A DNA stretch of 33,238 bases, from the NCBI GenBank assembly GCA_037479115.1, contig JBBFLK010000027.1:1-33238 (forward strand), in the 5' to 3' direction. This DNA comes from Anaerohalosphaeraceae bacterium (GTDB taxonomy: Bacteria > Planctomycetota > Phycisphaerae > Sedimentisphaerales > Anaerohalosphaeraceae). The notes beneath the pieces were generated by a model, which saw only the letters and a list, made by a program, of their open reading frames with translations, was not told the origin of the DNA and ran no database searches. The position numbers and the translations under genes are program-made. Shown here in pieces: positions 1 through 7,439 of the stretch. Each line of letters starts with the position of its first letter. Position 1 is the first letter of the stretch.

Positions 1-43
1 CATTTGCTTTTCTCTTTCGGTGCCTTTTTTCTTTCCTTTCCTA

Positions 44-68
44 ATCCGTGTCATCCGTGAAATCCGTG
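44..68. repeat. three 9-bp-spaced copies of ATCCGTG
   Basis: ATCCGTG occurs at 44-50, 53-59 and 62-68, an exact 9-bp period. The block is non-coding and lies upstream of the CARF-HEPN gene promoter. Similar TCCGTG-rich intergenic blocks are, from memory, common in environmental genomes including Planctomycetota. No function is assigned. Confidence 0.6.
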
Positions 69-90
69 GTTAATTTATTCGGATGTTCAA

Positions 91-118
91 TTTCGGATTT
101 CGAGTTTCGGATTTCGGG
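91..118. repeat. 14-bp tandem repeat, two copies
   Basis: TTTCGGATTTCGAG (91-104) is followed directly by TTTCGGATTTCGGG (105-118), with one mismatch. A more degenerate copy may precede it at 77-90. It is low-complexity intergenic sequence without recognisable coding potential. Confidence 0.6.
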
Positions 119-193
119 GCTTTTTAGACTGACGAAGTCTGGTCTCTAGTTCCTGCATTGTTTTGCAAAGAGTAAGGTTTTGAGACGGCCCTA

Positions 194-222
194 TTGACAT
201 TTTTCTTAAAACCCTTTATTTT
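194..222 (+). promoter_or_regulatory. sigma-70-type promoter of the CARF-HEPN gene
   Basis: A perfect -35 TTGACA (194-199) is followed after 17 bp by TATTTT (217-222), which matches the -10 consensus at 4 of 6 positions. Transcription would start near 229, about 28 nt before the ATG at 257. A TTG inside the -35 box opens the same reading frame, but the promoter explains it better than a start codon does. Confidence 0.6.
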
Positions 223-256
223 TGTACCGCACGAACCCCAAAGAAGGATTTCTGGA

Positions 257-1537
257 ATGCTTACACTAGTAATGACTGTTGGTACTGGCCGTACAGGCAG
301 AGATATTGCAGAGGCACTCGTTTTTTCAATCAAGAGACACCAGCCGCAGAAAGTGATTTTATTTTGCTCCCCTAAAACAGCCGACCAAACCTTACCTTTT
401 ATTGAGGAAGCCCTGAACTCAATCGAAGTTCCCTTTCAGCCCTATACAATAGGCAATGAAGACAACGTAGAGTTTTTGTATAATGAATACCTGAAGATTC
501 TCAGGCAAATTGCTCCTGAAGAAGAAATCGCTGCCGATTTTACAAGCGGTACCAAAGCCATGAGTGCCGCATTGTTTGCCGCCGCTGTCACGTTCGGCGT
601 GAAACAGGTCAGCTACATTACCGGGCCACGGGATCAGACCGGCCGAGTAGAGGTTTCTACCGATGTGCTGGTATTGCACCCGGCTCAGATTTATGCCCGC
701 CAAAACCTTCAGCGGGCTATGCTGCTGTTTAATCATGGGGAATTTGAGGCAGCTGCTCATCTGGCGGAAGAGTACACCCGAAAAGTCGATATCAGTGAAG
801 ATATTCAAATGCTGGCTCGTGACCTTGTACTTCTGGCCAAGGCATACGGCAGCTGGGAACGTTTCTGCTGGCAGTCGGCAACCTCTGAGCTTAGAGCAGC
901 AGCCAAAGATTCTTCGGAACTGAAAAAGATGTTGGATGTCGAGCAGATAAAACTCTCTGCAAAATTCTGTGAAAGTGTTCATCAAAACGAATGGTCTTCT
1001 CAGCGACTTTATGATCTGTTTGCCAATGCCAAACGTCGTTTTAAACAAGGCCGTTATGACGACGCCCTTTCGCGTCTTTATCGTGCGTTCGAATACCTAC
1101 TCCAATTCAGACTGTTCACACAATATAATGTCAAAACATCTTCAGTAACGCTTGAACAGCTGGAGGCAATGAATATTCCGGAGGACTTTATCAAACGCCT
1201 CTCCTTTTCCTCCCGTAGAGACAAAGAGAAACCATCAGCGAAACTCGGGTTGTATCACGCTCTGGAACTCTTATGTCGTCTTCAGGATGACTGGGCACAC
1301 TTTCTTCAGCCGCTTTATTTTAAGGACGGTGATTTCAAGAAGCCGCAAGGCCCGCTCGCTCAATCTCTGGAAAAAAGAAACCGTTCCTGGCTGGCCCACG
1401 GTACTCAGCCCGCTAAAAAAGAGGAAGTGCAGGAGTTGCTGAAAACGCTGGAGACATTACTGATGGAGCATATTTTAAATCAAGAGGAGAAACAAAACTT
1501 TCCGCAAGCTGTACAGTTTATCCAGCTACCGGTTTAA
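257..1537 (+). CDS. CARF-HEPN CRISPR-associated protein (TIGR02710/Cas02710-like)
   Basis: This 426-residue protein looks like an ancillary ribonuclease of type III CRISPR systems, in which a CARF domain binds cyclic oligoadenylate and activates a HEPN RNase. The N-terminus (MLTLVMTVGTGRTGRDI) is a Rossmann-like first strand and loop. DFTSGTKAMSAA at about residues 94-105 is the second ligand-binding motif typical of CARF proteins of this family. A helical middle part follows. RSWLAH (residues 376-381) fits the HEPN catalytic pattern R-x4-6-H. The ATG at 257 is chosen because AAGAAGGA lies 8 nt upstream; an earlier in-frame TTG at 194 falls in the -35 box. No cas genes or CRISPR repeats are visible in the window, so the partner locus must lie left of it or elsewhere. 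The family call rests on motifs recognised by eye; the specific family name is moderately sure. Confidence 0.8.
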   Translation: MLTLVMTVGTGRTGRDIAEALVFSIKRHQPQKVILFCSPKTADQTLPFIEEALNSIEVPFQPYTIGNEDNVEFLYNEYLKILRQIAPEEEIAADFTSGTKAMSAALFAAAVTFGVKQVSYITGPRDQTGRVEVSTDVLVLHPAQIYARQNLQRAMLLFNHGEFEAAAHLAEEYTRKVDISEDIQMLARDLVLLAKAYGSWERFCWQSATSELRAAAKDSSELKKMLDVEQIKLSAKFCESVHQNEWSSQRLYDLFANAKRRFKQGRYDDALSRLYRAFEYLLQFRLFTQYNVKTSSVTLEQLEAMNIPEDFIKRLSFSSRRDKEKPSAKLGLYHALELLCRLQDDWAHFLQPLYFKDGDFKKPQGPLAQSLEKRNRSWLAHGTQPAKKEEVQELLKTLETLLMEHILNQEEKQNFPQAVQFIQLPV

Positions 1538-1914
1538 CGGAGAACTCCACGCCTTATAATTTGACTTCTAACCTGCGGATTGGGAATCCGGCGTTTTGTC
1601 CGACTGAGCTTCAGTTGCTGAATTCAGATGGCAATTTCTCCGCCTTGAGTTATTCAGAGAAAAGTCACCGCCTGGTTGATTATAAACGTTGCCGGTCTCA
1701 CCGGTTTCAGCCTTGTTTGTCTACTGGTTTATAGCTGATGGAGCATTTCAAGCTGTGAACTGCCCGAAAAACCGGCGGAATTTTTTTGGTGCCGTCGACG
1801 CTGCTTTTGGTTTATAATACCTCCTTTGGACCCCGCGTTGGGGAGTCATTGCAAGGATTGTTCCCGCTGCGAATCTTGTTACAAAGCCGGCGGAGAACAG
1901 CCGGAGGAACGAAT
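1538..1914. other. intergenic stretch, no established gene
   Basis: About 375 bp between the CARF-HEPN gene and the dehydrogenase. Short frames are open, but none gives a recognisable product. A -10-like TATAAT lies at 1813-1818, and a small cysteine-rich frame runs through the 3' end (listed separately). No convincing terminator hairpin was found after the CARF-HEPN gene. Confidence 0.5.
1813..1818 (+). promoter_or_regulatory. possible -10 element upstream of the dehydrogenase
   Basis: A consensus TATAAT sits about 100 bp before the dehydrogenase start. The best -35 candidate, TTGGTG at 1786-1791, would leave a 21-bp spacer, which is long. The promoter is therefore uncertain. Confidence 0.3.
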
Positions 1915-1936
1915 TTGGCGAATCAATTGTCGATGA
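1838..1936 (+). other. possible small cysteine-rich reading frame
   Basis: A frame that could begin at TTG 1838 encodes a 32-residue peptide containing HCKDCSRCESCYKAG, a C-x2-C-x2-C-x2-C run. Its TGA (1934-1936) overlaps the in-frame dehydrogenase ATG (1933-1935) as ATGA. There is no SD sequence before the TTG, and the frame is open back to 1739, so the start is unknown. It may be chance. Confidence 0.15.
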
Positions 1937-2967
1937 AGGCCCAGCTGCTGACTGGGATTGAGCGAATCGAAATGGCGGAAGTGCCCCGTCCGACGCTCCG
2001 CGGACCAAGGGATGTTCTGGTTCGCGTGCGGGCGGTCGGGGTGTGCGGCAGCGATGTGCATTATTACGAAACCGGCCGAATCGGCAGCCAGGTGGTCGAG
2101 TTCCCGTTTGTGGTCGGCCACGAATGCGCCGGCACCGTGGAGCAGGTCGGGCCGGAGGTTCGGCGTGTGCGGCCGGGGCAGGCGGTTGCCGTGGACCCGC
2201 TGATTGCCTGCGGGCGGTGTGATCAGTGCCGGCAGGGACGCATCAATACCTGCCGAAACCAGAAATTTTTGGGCTGCCCGGGGCAGGTTTCCGGCTGCCT
2301 TTGCGAATATATCGTGATGCCGGAGGACAGCTGCTTTCCGACAGAGAACAAAATTACCCTCGAGCAGGCGGTTTTGTGCGAACCGCTGGCTATCGGGATT
2401 TATGCGGTGCAGCAGGCCGGCTTGAAGGCGGGGGCACGCATTGCCATTCTTGGGTCCGGCCCTATCGGGCTGTCGGTGCTGGAGGCGGCCAAGGCGGCCG
2501 GCGTCGAGCGGATTTATGTAACGGACAAAATCGAGGCCCGCCTGAAGGCCGCGGAGCGGGCCGGGGCGATTTGGTACGGCAACCCGCTTGTTCAGGATAT
2601 CCCCTCGTCAATCCTCCGGCACGAGCCGCTGGGGCTGGATGCGGTGTTTGAATGTGCTGGCCAGCAGCAGACGCTGGACCAGGGGGTGGACCTGCTGGCC
2701 CCCGGCGGGCGTCTGATGCTCGTGGGAATCCCCCGGGAGGAGCGCGTCAGTTTTGTTCCGGACCGGATGCGTCGGAAGGAGCTGACGCTGATCAATGTCC
2801 GCCGGCAGAATCACTGCACGCAGAAAGCGATTGACTGGGTGGCGGAAGGCCGCGTGAACGTCGATTATATGCTGACTCATCGGTTTTCGTTTGAGCAGAC
2901 CCCATCGGCTTTTGAGCTTGTCTGCGACTATCGGGATGGGGTCATCAAGGCCCTCATTGAAGTATAA
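1915..2967 (+). CDS. zinc-dependent medium-chain dehydrogenase, sorbitol dehydrogenase-like
   Basis: This is an MDR-family NAD(P)-dependent alcohol/polyol dehydrogenase, cytoplasmic, most like L-iditol/sorbitol or threonine dehydrogenases. The catalytic zinc site is seen in GVCGSDVHYY and GHECAG, with a following CEPLA. The structural zinc site is CGRCDQCRQGRINTC, with all four cysteines present. The nucleotide-binding loop is GSGPIGL, followed by a Rossmann fold. The length (350 residues) is normal for the family. The start is taken as TTG 1915 because GGAGG (1903-1907) lies 7 nt upstream; ATG 1933, where homologues usually begin, is the alternative and has no well-placed SD. cinA follows 23 bp downstream and is probably cotranscribed. 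The exact substrate cannot be read from the sequence. Confidence 0.88.
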   Translation: MANQLSMKAQLLTGIERIEMAEVPRPTLRGPRDVLVRVRAVGVCGSDVHYYETGRIGSQVVEFPFVVGHECAGTVEQVGPEVRRVRPGQAVAVDPLIACGRCDQCRQGRINTCRNQKFLGCPGQVSGCLCEYIVMPEDSCFPTENKITLEQAVLCEPLAIGIYAVQQAGLKAGARIAILGSGPIGLSVLEAAKAAGVERIYVTDKIEARLKAAERAGAIWYGNPLVQDIPSSILRHEPLGLDAVFECAGQQQTLDQGVDLLAPGGRLMLVGIPREERVSFVPDRMRRKELTLINVRRQNHCTQKAIDWVAEGRVNVDYMLTHRFSFEQTPSAFELVCDYRDGVIKALIEV

Positions 2968-2990
2968 CTGCGAGGAGTTTTTCAAAGGGA

Positions 2991-4232
2991 ATGAAAAGCG
3001 CTTCGATTGTTGCCGTCGGAAATGAACTGCTGAACGGCCAGCGTGTCGATACGAACTCGAACTGGCTGCAGGGGCGGCTTTTGCGGCTGGGCTTTCAGAC
3101 CTGTCGGGTCGTTTTGGTGCCGGATGATAAAGAGGCTATTGCCGCTGTTTTGGGTGAGGTTTCTCGGATAAGCGATGTGGTGATTCTAACGGGGGGATTG
3201 GGGCCGACGGCCGATGACCTGACGCGGTTTGCACTGGCAGAGTTTTTGGGCAGGCCTTTGGAGTTTCGAGCGGATATCTGGCAGACGATTGAAGCGTTTT
3301 TTGAGCGGCGTGGGCTGAAGACGGCGTCCACGAATCGGGTCCAGGCGTATCTGCCCTGCGGAGCAAAGGCCCTGGCGAATCCAAAGGGGACGGCATGCGG
3401 GATTGCGGCGGAGCATGAGGGCAAGCGGTATTTTTGTCTGCCGGGTGTGCCGGCCGAGATGATGTCGATGTTTGATGACAGTGTTTGTCCGGAACTGGTT
3501 GCTGACGGCCAAACAGACGTGATTGAGATGGGGAAAGTCCGCTGTTTTGGGGTTGGGGAATCCGTTATTGCGGAAAAACTGGGTGATTTGATGCGGCGAG
3601 ACCGTAATCCGCAGATTAATACGACGGTTCAGGGTGGCGATGTGCTCCTGCATATTGTTGCGGCAGCGCCGGACCCTGACTCGACCCGACATCTGATTGA
3701 GGCCGATAAACGGCAGCTTTCCGAGCTGCTTGGGGATGCTGTTTATGGGTATGATGACCAGACTCTGCCGGAGGTTGTTGGGCGCCTGTTGAAAGCAAAA
3801 CGATGGAAACTGGCCGTGGCCGAATCCTGTACAGGGGGGCTGCTGGCCAAGATGATTACGGATATTCCGGGCTCCAGCGAGTACTTTTGGGGCGGGTGGG
3901 TGACCTACAGCAATGAGGCCAAAATCCAGGATTTGGGGGTTCCAGAGGATTTCATTCAGCGATATGGTGCGGTCTCGGAGCCGGTTGCGGCGGCGATGGC
4001 TTCCGGAGCCGCCCAGCGAAGCGGGGTTGATGCCGCCCTAAGTATCAGCGGTATCGCCGGTCCGGAAGGCGGGACGCCCGAAAAACCGGTGGGGATGGTT
4101 TGTATCGGCCTCTTCATGCAGGGCCGGACAGAGGTCCAGACCTTCCGGTTTGCCCCCGTGGGACGAGAGGCAGTGCGTCAGCGTGCTTCTTTGACGGCTT
4201 TGAATTGGCTGCGATTGAAACTGAGGGTTTGA
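2991..4232 (+). CDS. cinA: CinA-like protein, nicotinamide-nucleotide amidohydrolase
   Basis: This 413-residue protein has the normal two-domain CinA build. The N-terminal molybdopterin-binding-like domain begins SIVAVGNELLNGQRVDTNS and carries LTGGLGPTADDLT. The C-terminal PncC domain carries AVAESCTGGLLA, SGIAGPEGGTPEKPVG and a Ser/Thr-rich active-site region. The family deamidates NMN in pyridine nucleotide salvage, and the N-terminal domain has been linked to ADP-ribose pyrophosphatase activity. ATG 2991 is preceded by GAGGAG at 2972-2977, 13 nt away. The stop codon overlaps the -35 box of the next operon, so cinA ends one transcription unit. No truncation or missing motif was noticed. 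Confidence 0.93.
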   Translation: MKSASIVAVGNELLNGQRVDTNSNWLQGRLLRLGFQTCRVVLVPDDKEAIAAVLGEVSRISDVVILTGGLGPTADDLTRFALAEFLGRPLEFRADIWQTIEAFFERRGLKTASTNRVQAYLPCGAKALANPKGTACGIAAEHEGKRYFCLPGVPAEMMSMFDDSVCPELVADGQTDVIEMGKVRCFGVGESVIAEKLGDLMRRDRNPQINTTVQGGDVLLHIVAAAPDPDSTRHLIEADKRQLSELLGDAVYGYDDQTLPEVVGRLLKAKRWKLAVAESCTGGLLAKMITDIPGSSEYFWGGWVTYSNEAKIQDLGVPEDFIQRYGAVSEPVAAAMASGAAQRSGVDAALSISGIAGPEGGTPEKPVGMVCIGLFMQGRTEVQTFRFAPVGREAVRQRASLTALNWLRLKLRV

Positions 4233-4257
4233 CTGTTTCGAAAAAAGTTGTTATACT
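4229..4257 (+). promoter_or_regulatory. promoter of the pilB-pilT unit
   Basis: TTGACT (4229-4234) and TATACT (4252-4257) are separated by exactly 17 bp, a near-consensus sigma-70-type promoter. The -35 box overlaps the cinA stop codon. The predicted start near 4264 gives a leader of about 35 nt. Confidence 0.65.
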
Positions 4258-4299
4258 GAACTTTTCTGAACGTCGAAAGTAGTCTCAAACAGGGGAACT

Positions 4300-6015
4300 A
4301 TGGCCAAAAGCGGCAGACATTTAGGCGAAATCCTATACGCCAAAGGGTGGGTGGACAAACCCAATCTCATTAAAGCCCTCAAGAAAGCCAAGGAGACGAA
4401 CCGGCGTTTGGGCGAAACGCTTGTGGAGATGGGGCTTGCCACAGAAGACCAGATTATGCAGGCCTTGGCCCGTCAATTCGGGATGAATTATGTCGATTTA
4501 GATCAGGTTGATATCCCCTCCGATGTCCGCAGTCTGATTCCGGAAGAAATCATCAAAAAGCATCGTGTCCTTCCGCTGGGGAAGGAAAACGGCCGGCTGA
4601 AAATTATTATTCCGGACCCCATGAATTTGGAACTGCTGGACCTTCTGCGATTCCGGCTGGCTTCGGATTTGGAGTGCTATTTGGCCAGTCCGAGCAAGAT
4701 TGATGCGTACATCAATCGCAAGATGGATGAGGTCCGCAGCAGCATTGATGCGACGGCGGCGGAGCTGGCGGAGGCCGGGCATGCTATCGAGGCGGAGGTG
4801 CGGCGGGCTCAGGCCTCTGAGGAGGATGAAGGACCGATTATCCGCCTGGTCAACCTGATTATCGACGAGGCGGTCAAGATGCGGGCCAGTGATATTCACA
4901 TTGAGCCGATGGCCGACCGCGTGAGGATACGGTACCGCATTGATGGGGTCTGCATTGAACGGGACAACATTCCCAAGAACATGCAGGCGCCGCTTCTGGC
5001 TCGTATCAAGATTATGTCCGGGATGGATATCGGCGAGCGGCGGCTGCCGCAGGACGGGCGTATTAAAAGGCGGATTGACAATCAGGATATTGACTTCCGC
5101 GTGTCCTGTCTGCCGGGCTACCACGGGGAAAGCACCGTTCTGCGTATTCTGCGTCCGGATTCGGTGAATATCGGTATTCAGGCGATTGGTTTTGAGCCGG
5201 AAGATTATGAGCGGTTTATACGCATCATCAAACGGCCCAACGGTATTTTTCTTGTAACGGGGCCGACCGGAAGCGGAAAAACGACGACGCTGTATGCCGC
5301 CTTGCAGGAGCTGAACCGTCCGGACAAGAAAATCATCACGGCGGAAGACCCGGTGGAGTACAACATCAGCGGAATCAATCAGTGTCAGGTCCGAACGGAA
5401 ATCGGATTGACGTTTGAAAAGATTCTGCGGTCGATGCTGCGTCAGTCGCCGAACATCATCCTGATCGGTGAAATTCGTGACGGTGTGGTGGCGGATATTG
5501 CGATTCAGGCGGCCCTTACAGGTCACCTTGTCTTCAGCACCCTTCACACCAATGATGCTCCCAGTGCCATTACCCGTCTGATTGATATGGGGGTCAAACC
5601 TTTCCTTGTGGCCAGTTCGGTGCAGGCGATTATGGCGCAGCGGCTGGTCCGAACCATCTGCAAGAACTGCAAAGTGATAGACGAGAAACCCGATCCGCAT
5701 TATCTGCGGCTTTTGAGTATTACGCCGGAGGATCTCCGCAGGCACCCGATTTATAAAGGGGCCGGCTGCAGTCGATGCCAGGGAACGGGGTATCGGGGGC
5801 GAATTGCCATTTTTGAAATGATGGAAATGAACAGCCAGATTCGTGAGCTGGCGTTTCAAAAGGCGCCGACAACGGAGCTTCGAAAAGCGGCTCGGGCCAG
5901 CGGGATGAAGACCCTGCTGATGGACGGACGAATTAAGGTTTTCAAGGGTATTACAACACCGCAGGAAGTGTCGAATGTCACTCAGGCGGAAGGTCTTGTA
6001 ATCGATACAGCATAG
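4300..6015 (+). CDS. pilB: PilB/GspE-family assembly ATPase (first copy)
   Basis: This 571-residue cytoplasmic hexameric ATPase of the type IV pilus/type II secretion superfamily would power pseudopilus assembly. It has an N-terminal GspE-N domain (about residues 1-140), the ASDIHIEP region near 196, Walker A GPTGSGKT (321-328), a Walker B-type GEIRD (390-394), the histidine box TGHLVFSTLHTND and a zinc tetracysteine (C454, C457, C490, C493). The usual RQDPD before Walker B is RQSPN (381-385), and GEIRDLETAEIA is GEIRDGVVADIA, so this copy is divergent. AGGGGA lies just upstream of the ATG. pilT follows after 19 bp, and a second, more canonical copy lies at 7440. PilB and GspE cannot be separated by sequence alone. 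Confidence 0.9.
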   Translation: MAKSGRHLGEILYAKGWVDKPNLIKALKKAKETNRRLGETLVEMGLATEDQIMQALARQFGMNYVDLDQVDIPSDVRSLIPEEIIKKHRVLPLGKENGRLKIIIPDPMNLELLDLLRFRLASDLECYLASPSKIDAYINRKMDEVRSSIDATAAELAEAGHAIEAEVRRAQASEEDEGPIIRLVNLIIDEAVKMRASDIHIEPMADRVRIRYRIDGVCIERDNIPKNMQAPLLARIKIMSGMDIGERRLPQDGRIKRRIDNQDIDFRVSCLPGYHGESTVLRILRPDSVNIGIQAIGFEPEDYERFIRIIKRPNGIFLVTGPTGSGKTTTLYAALQELNRPDKKIITAEDPVEYNISGINQCQVRTEIGLTFEKILRSMLRQSPNIILIGEIRDGVVADIAIQAALTGHLVFSTLHTNDAPSAITRLIDMGVKPFLVASSVQAIMAQRLVRTICKNCKVIDEKPDPHYLRLLSITPEDLRRHPIYKGAGCSRCQGTGYRGRIAIFEMMEMNSQIRELAFQKAPTTELRKAARASGMKTLLMDGRIKVFKGITTPQEVSNVTQAEGLVIDTA

Positions 6016-6034
6016 AGGATTTAGGGACAGAATT

Positions 6035-7174
6035 ATGCCTTCACTGCATATTGACCGGTTGCTGGAAGCGTGTATTAAGATGGGCGGTTCGGACCTGCAT
6101 TTGGTCGTGGGACGGCCTCCGGTGCTGCGAATCAGCGGTCGTCTTCGCTCTTTGGATACAAAAGTGCTGGAGCCGGAAGATACCGTAGCCCTGATGAAGA
6201 GCATCACGCCGGAGCGAAACCAGCAGGAACTGCAGGAAGTGGGGGGCACGGACTTTGGATTTGCTTTTGGGGATGCCGGACGGTTTCGTACGGCTGTTTT
6301 CCGTCAAAAAGGGCACATTTCGATGGTGCTTCGTTTGATCCCATCGGAACTGCTGACGTTTGAGCAGATTGGGCTGCCGAAGATTTGTGCGGCTTTGTGC
6401 CGGCGTCCGAGAGGACTGTTTTTGGTGACAGGTCCGACAGGTTCCGGAAAAACGACGACGCTGGCGAGCATGATTAATTATATTAACGAGAATCTGGACC
6501 TTCATATTATAACAATTGAAGAGCCGATTGAATATTACCACCAGCATAAGAAATCAATTATCAACCAGCGTGAGGTGGGAATTGATGTTCCGACGTTTGC
6601 GGAAGCCCTTCGCCGGTCGCTGCGTCAGGACCCGGATGTGATTCTGGTGGGTGAATTGCGGGATTTGGAAACGATGGAAGCGGCCATTACGGCGGCGGAA
6701 ACCGGACACCTTGTGTTTGGAACTCTTCACACGACCGGCTGCCAAGGGACAGTGAACCGAATTATTGACGCATTTCCGGTCAGTCAGCAGGAGCAGATAC
6801 GCGTCCAGTTAAGCACCAACCTGATTGCCGTGTTAAGTCAGGCCCTTTGTCCCCGCATACCGAAGGGACGAGTGGCGGCTTATGAGTTTATGGTAGTCAC
6901 GCCGGCTATTTCAAACCTAATTCGTGAAAATAAGGTCTATCGTATTGAGTCGAGCATCCAGATTGGGAAAAAACTCGGGATGCAGCTGTTGGATGATCAC
7001 CTGTGGGAATTGTGGAAAAGCGAGAAAATAAGTCTTGAAACGATGCTCGATTATGCGAGAAACCCAGGTGACCTTTTAGAAAAGGCCGAAAAAGAGATGG
7101 GAGTCTCGATGAAGGGCAAACTCAAAGGCAAGAGTCTGGAAGAAGAATATGGACCGGTCTTGAAGACATCATAA
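6035..7174 (+). CDS. pilT: PilT-family retraction ATPase
   Basis: This 379-residue protein lacks the long GspE N-terminal domain and the zinc cysteines, as PilT does. It shows GGSDLHLVVGRPP near the N-terminus, Walker A GPTGSGKT (133-140), IEEPIEY, RQDPD before GELRD (206-210), the histidine box TGHLVFGTLHT and a PilT-like AISNLIREN motif (usually AIRNLIRE). PilT drives depolymerisation of pili in type IV pilus systems, so a retraction motor here suggests a dynamic fibre rather than a simple type II secretion piston. It shares a transcription unit with the first assembly ATPase, 19 bp upstream. The C-terminal tail of about 50 residues is lysine- and glutamate-rich. Confidence 0.92.
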   Translation: MPSLHIDRLLEACIKMGGSDLHLVVGRPPVLRISGRLRSLDTKVLEPEDTVALMKSITPERNQQELQEVGGTDFGFAFGDAGRFRTAVFRQKGHISMVLRLIPSELLTFEQIGLPKICAALCRRPRGLFLVTGPTGSGKTTTLASMINYINENLDLHIITIEEPIEYYHQHKKSIINQREVGIDVPTFAEALRRSLRQDPDVILVGELRDLETMEAAITAAETGHLVFGTLHTTGCQGTVNRIIDAFPVSQQEQIRVQLSTNLIAVLSQALCPRIPKGRVAAYEFMVVTPAISNLIRENKVYRIESSIQIGKKLGMQLLDDHLWELWKSEKISLETMLDYARNPGDLLEKAEKEMGVSMKGKLKGKSLEEEYGPVLKTS

Positions 7175-7199
7175 ATGGTTGCTTTATTGCTTTTTTATT

Positions 7200-7354
7200 T
7201 GCCAGATGTCCATGTTTTTTATTTAAAGAAAATCCTTATTTTTTTGCATTTATCATTCCGGAATCTTTGGGTTTGTTTTCCATCGTTAAACGGGATTTTC
7301 CCATCATATCTTCGAAAATAGGCGGTTTTTTTCTTCTTGTCTGCCAGATGTCCA
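7200..7354 (+). repeat. paired 13-bp direct repeat TGCCAGATGTCCA in the gspE promoter region
   Basis: TGCCAGATGTCCA occurs exactly twice, at 7200-7212 and 7342-7354, 142 bp apart start to start. Both copies follow T-rich tracts. The second copy ends 13 bp before the -35 box of the gspE operon, a usual place for an activator site. The 265-bp gap between pilT and gspE otherwise holds only AT-rich sequence and this promoter. Confidence 0.55.
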
Positions 7355-7367
7355 ACTTAAAAAGTGT

Positions 7368-7396
7368 TTGAACTCGTATTTATAGGGTCGTATAAT
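7368..7396 (+). promoter_or_regulatory. promoter of the gspE-K operon
   Basis: TTGAAC (7368-7373) and a consensus TATAAT (7391-7396) are separated by 17 bp. The start point near 7403 gives a leader of about 37 nt before the gspE ATG, which has GGAG at 7429-7432. This makes the seven-pseudopilin operon independently controlled from the pilB-pilT unit. Confidence 0.7.
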
Positions 7397-7439
7397 TTAA
7401 AAGGAGTCGATATTATCGGCTTTAAGGCGGAGATAACCG

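Noticed and set aside
194-256. TTG 194 as start of the CARF-HEPN protein
   Set aside because: The TTG is part of a TTGACA -35 box with a -10 17 bp on, and ATG 257 has its own SD.
1540-1731. Open frame of about 60 codons after the CARF-HEPN gene, as a possible degraded cas gene
   Set aside because: No start with SD and no motif that I recognise; the length is within chance.
4498-6249. A 583-codon minus-strand frame opposite the first assembly ATPase
   Set aside because: It is a shadow of the ATPase codon usage; the ATPase has intact Walker and zinc motifs.
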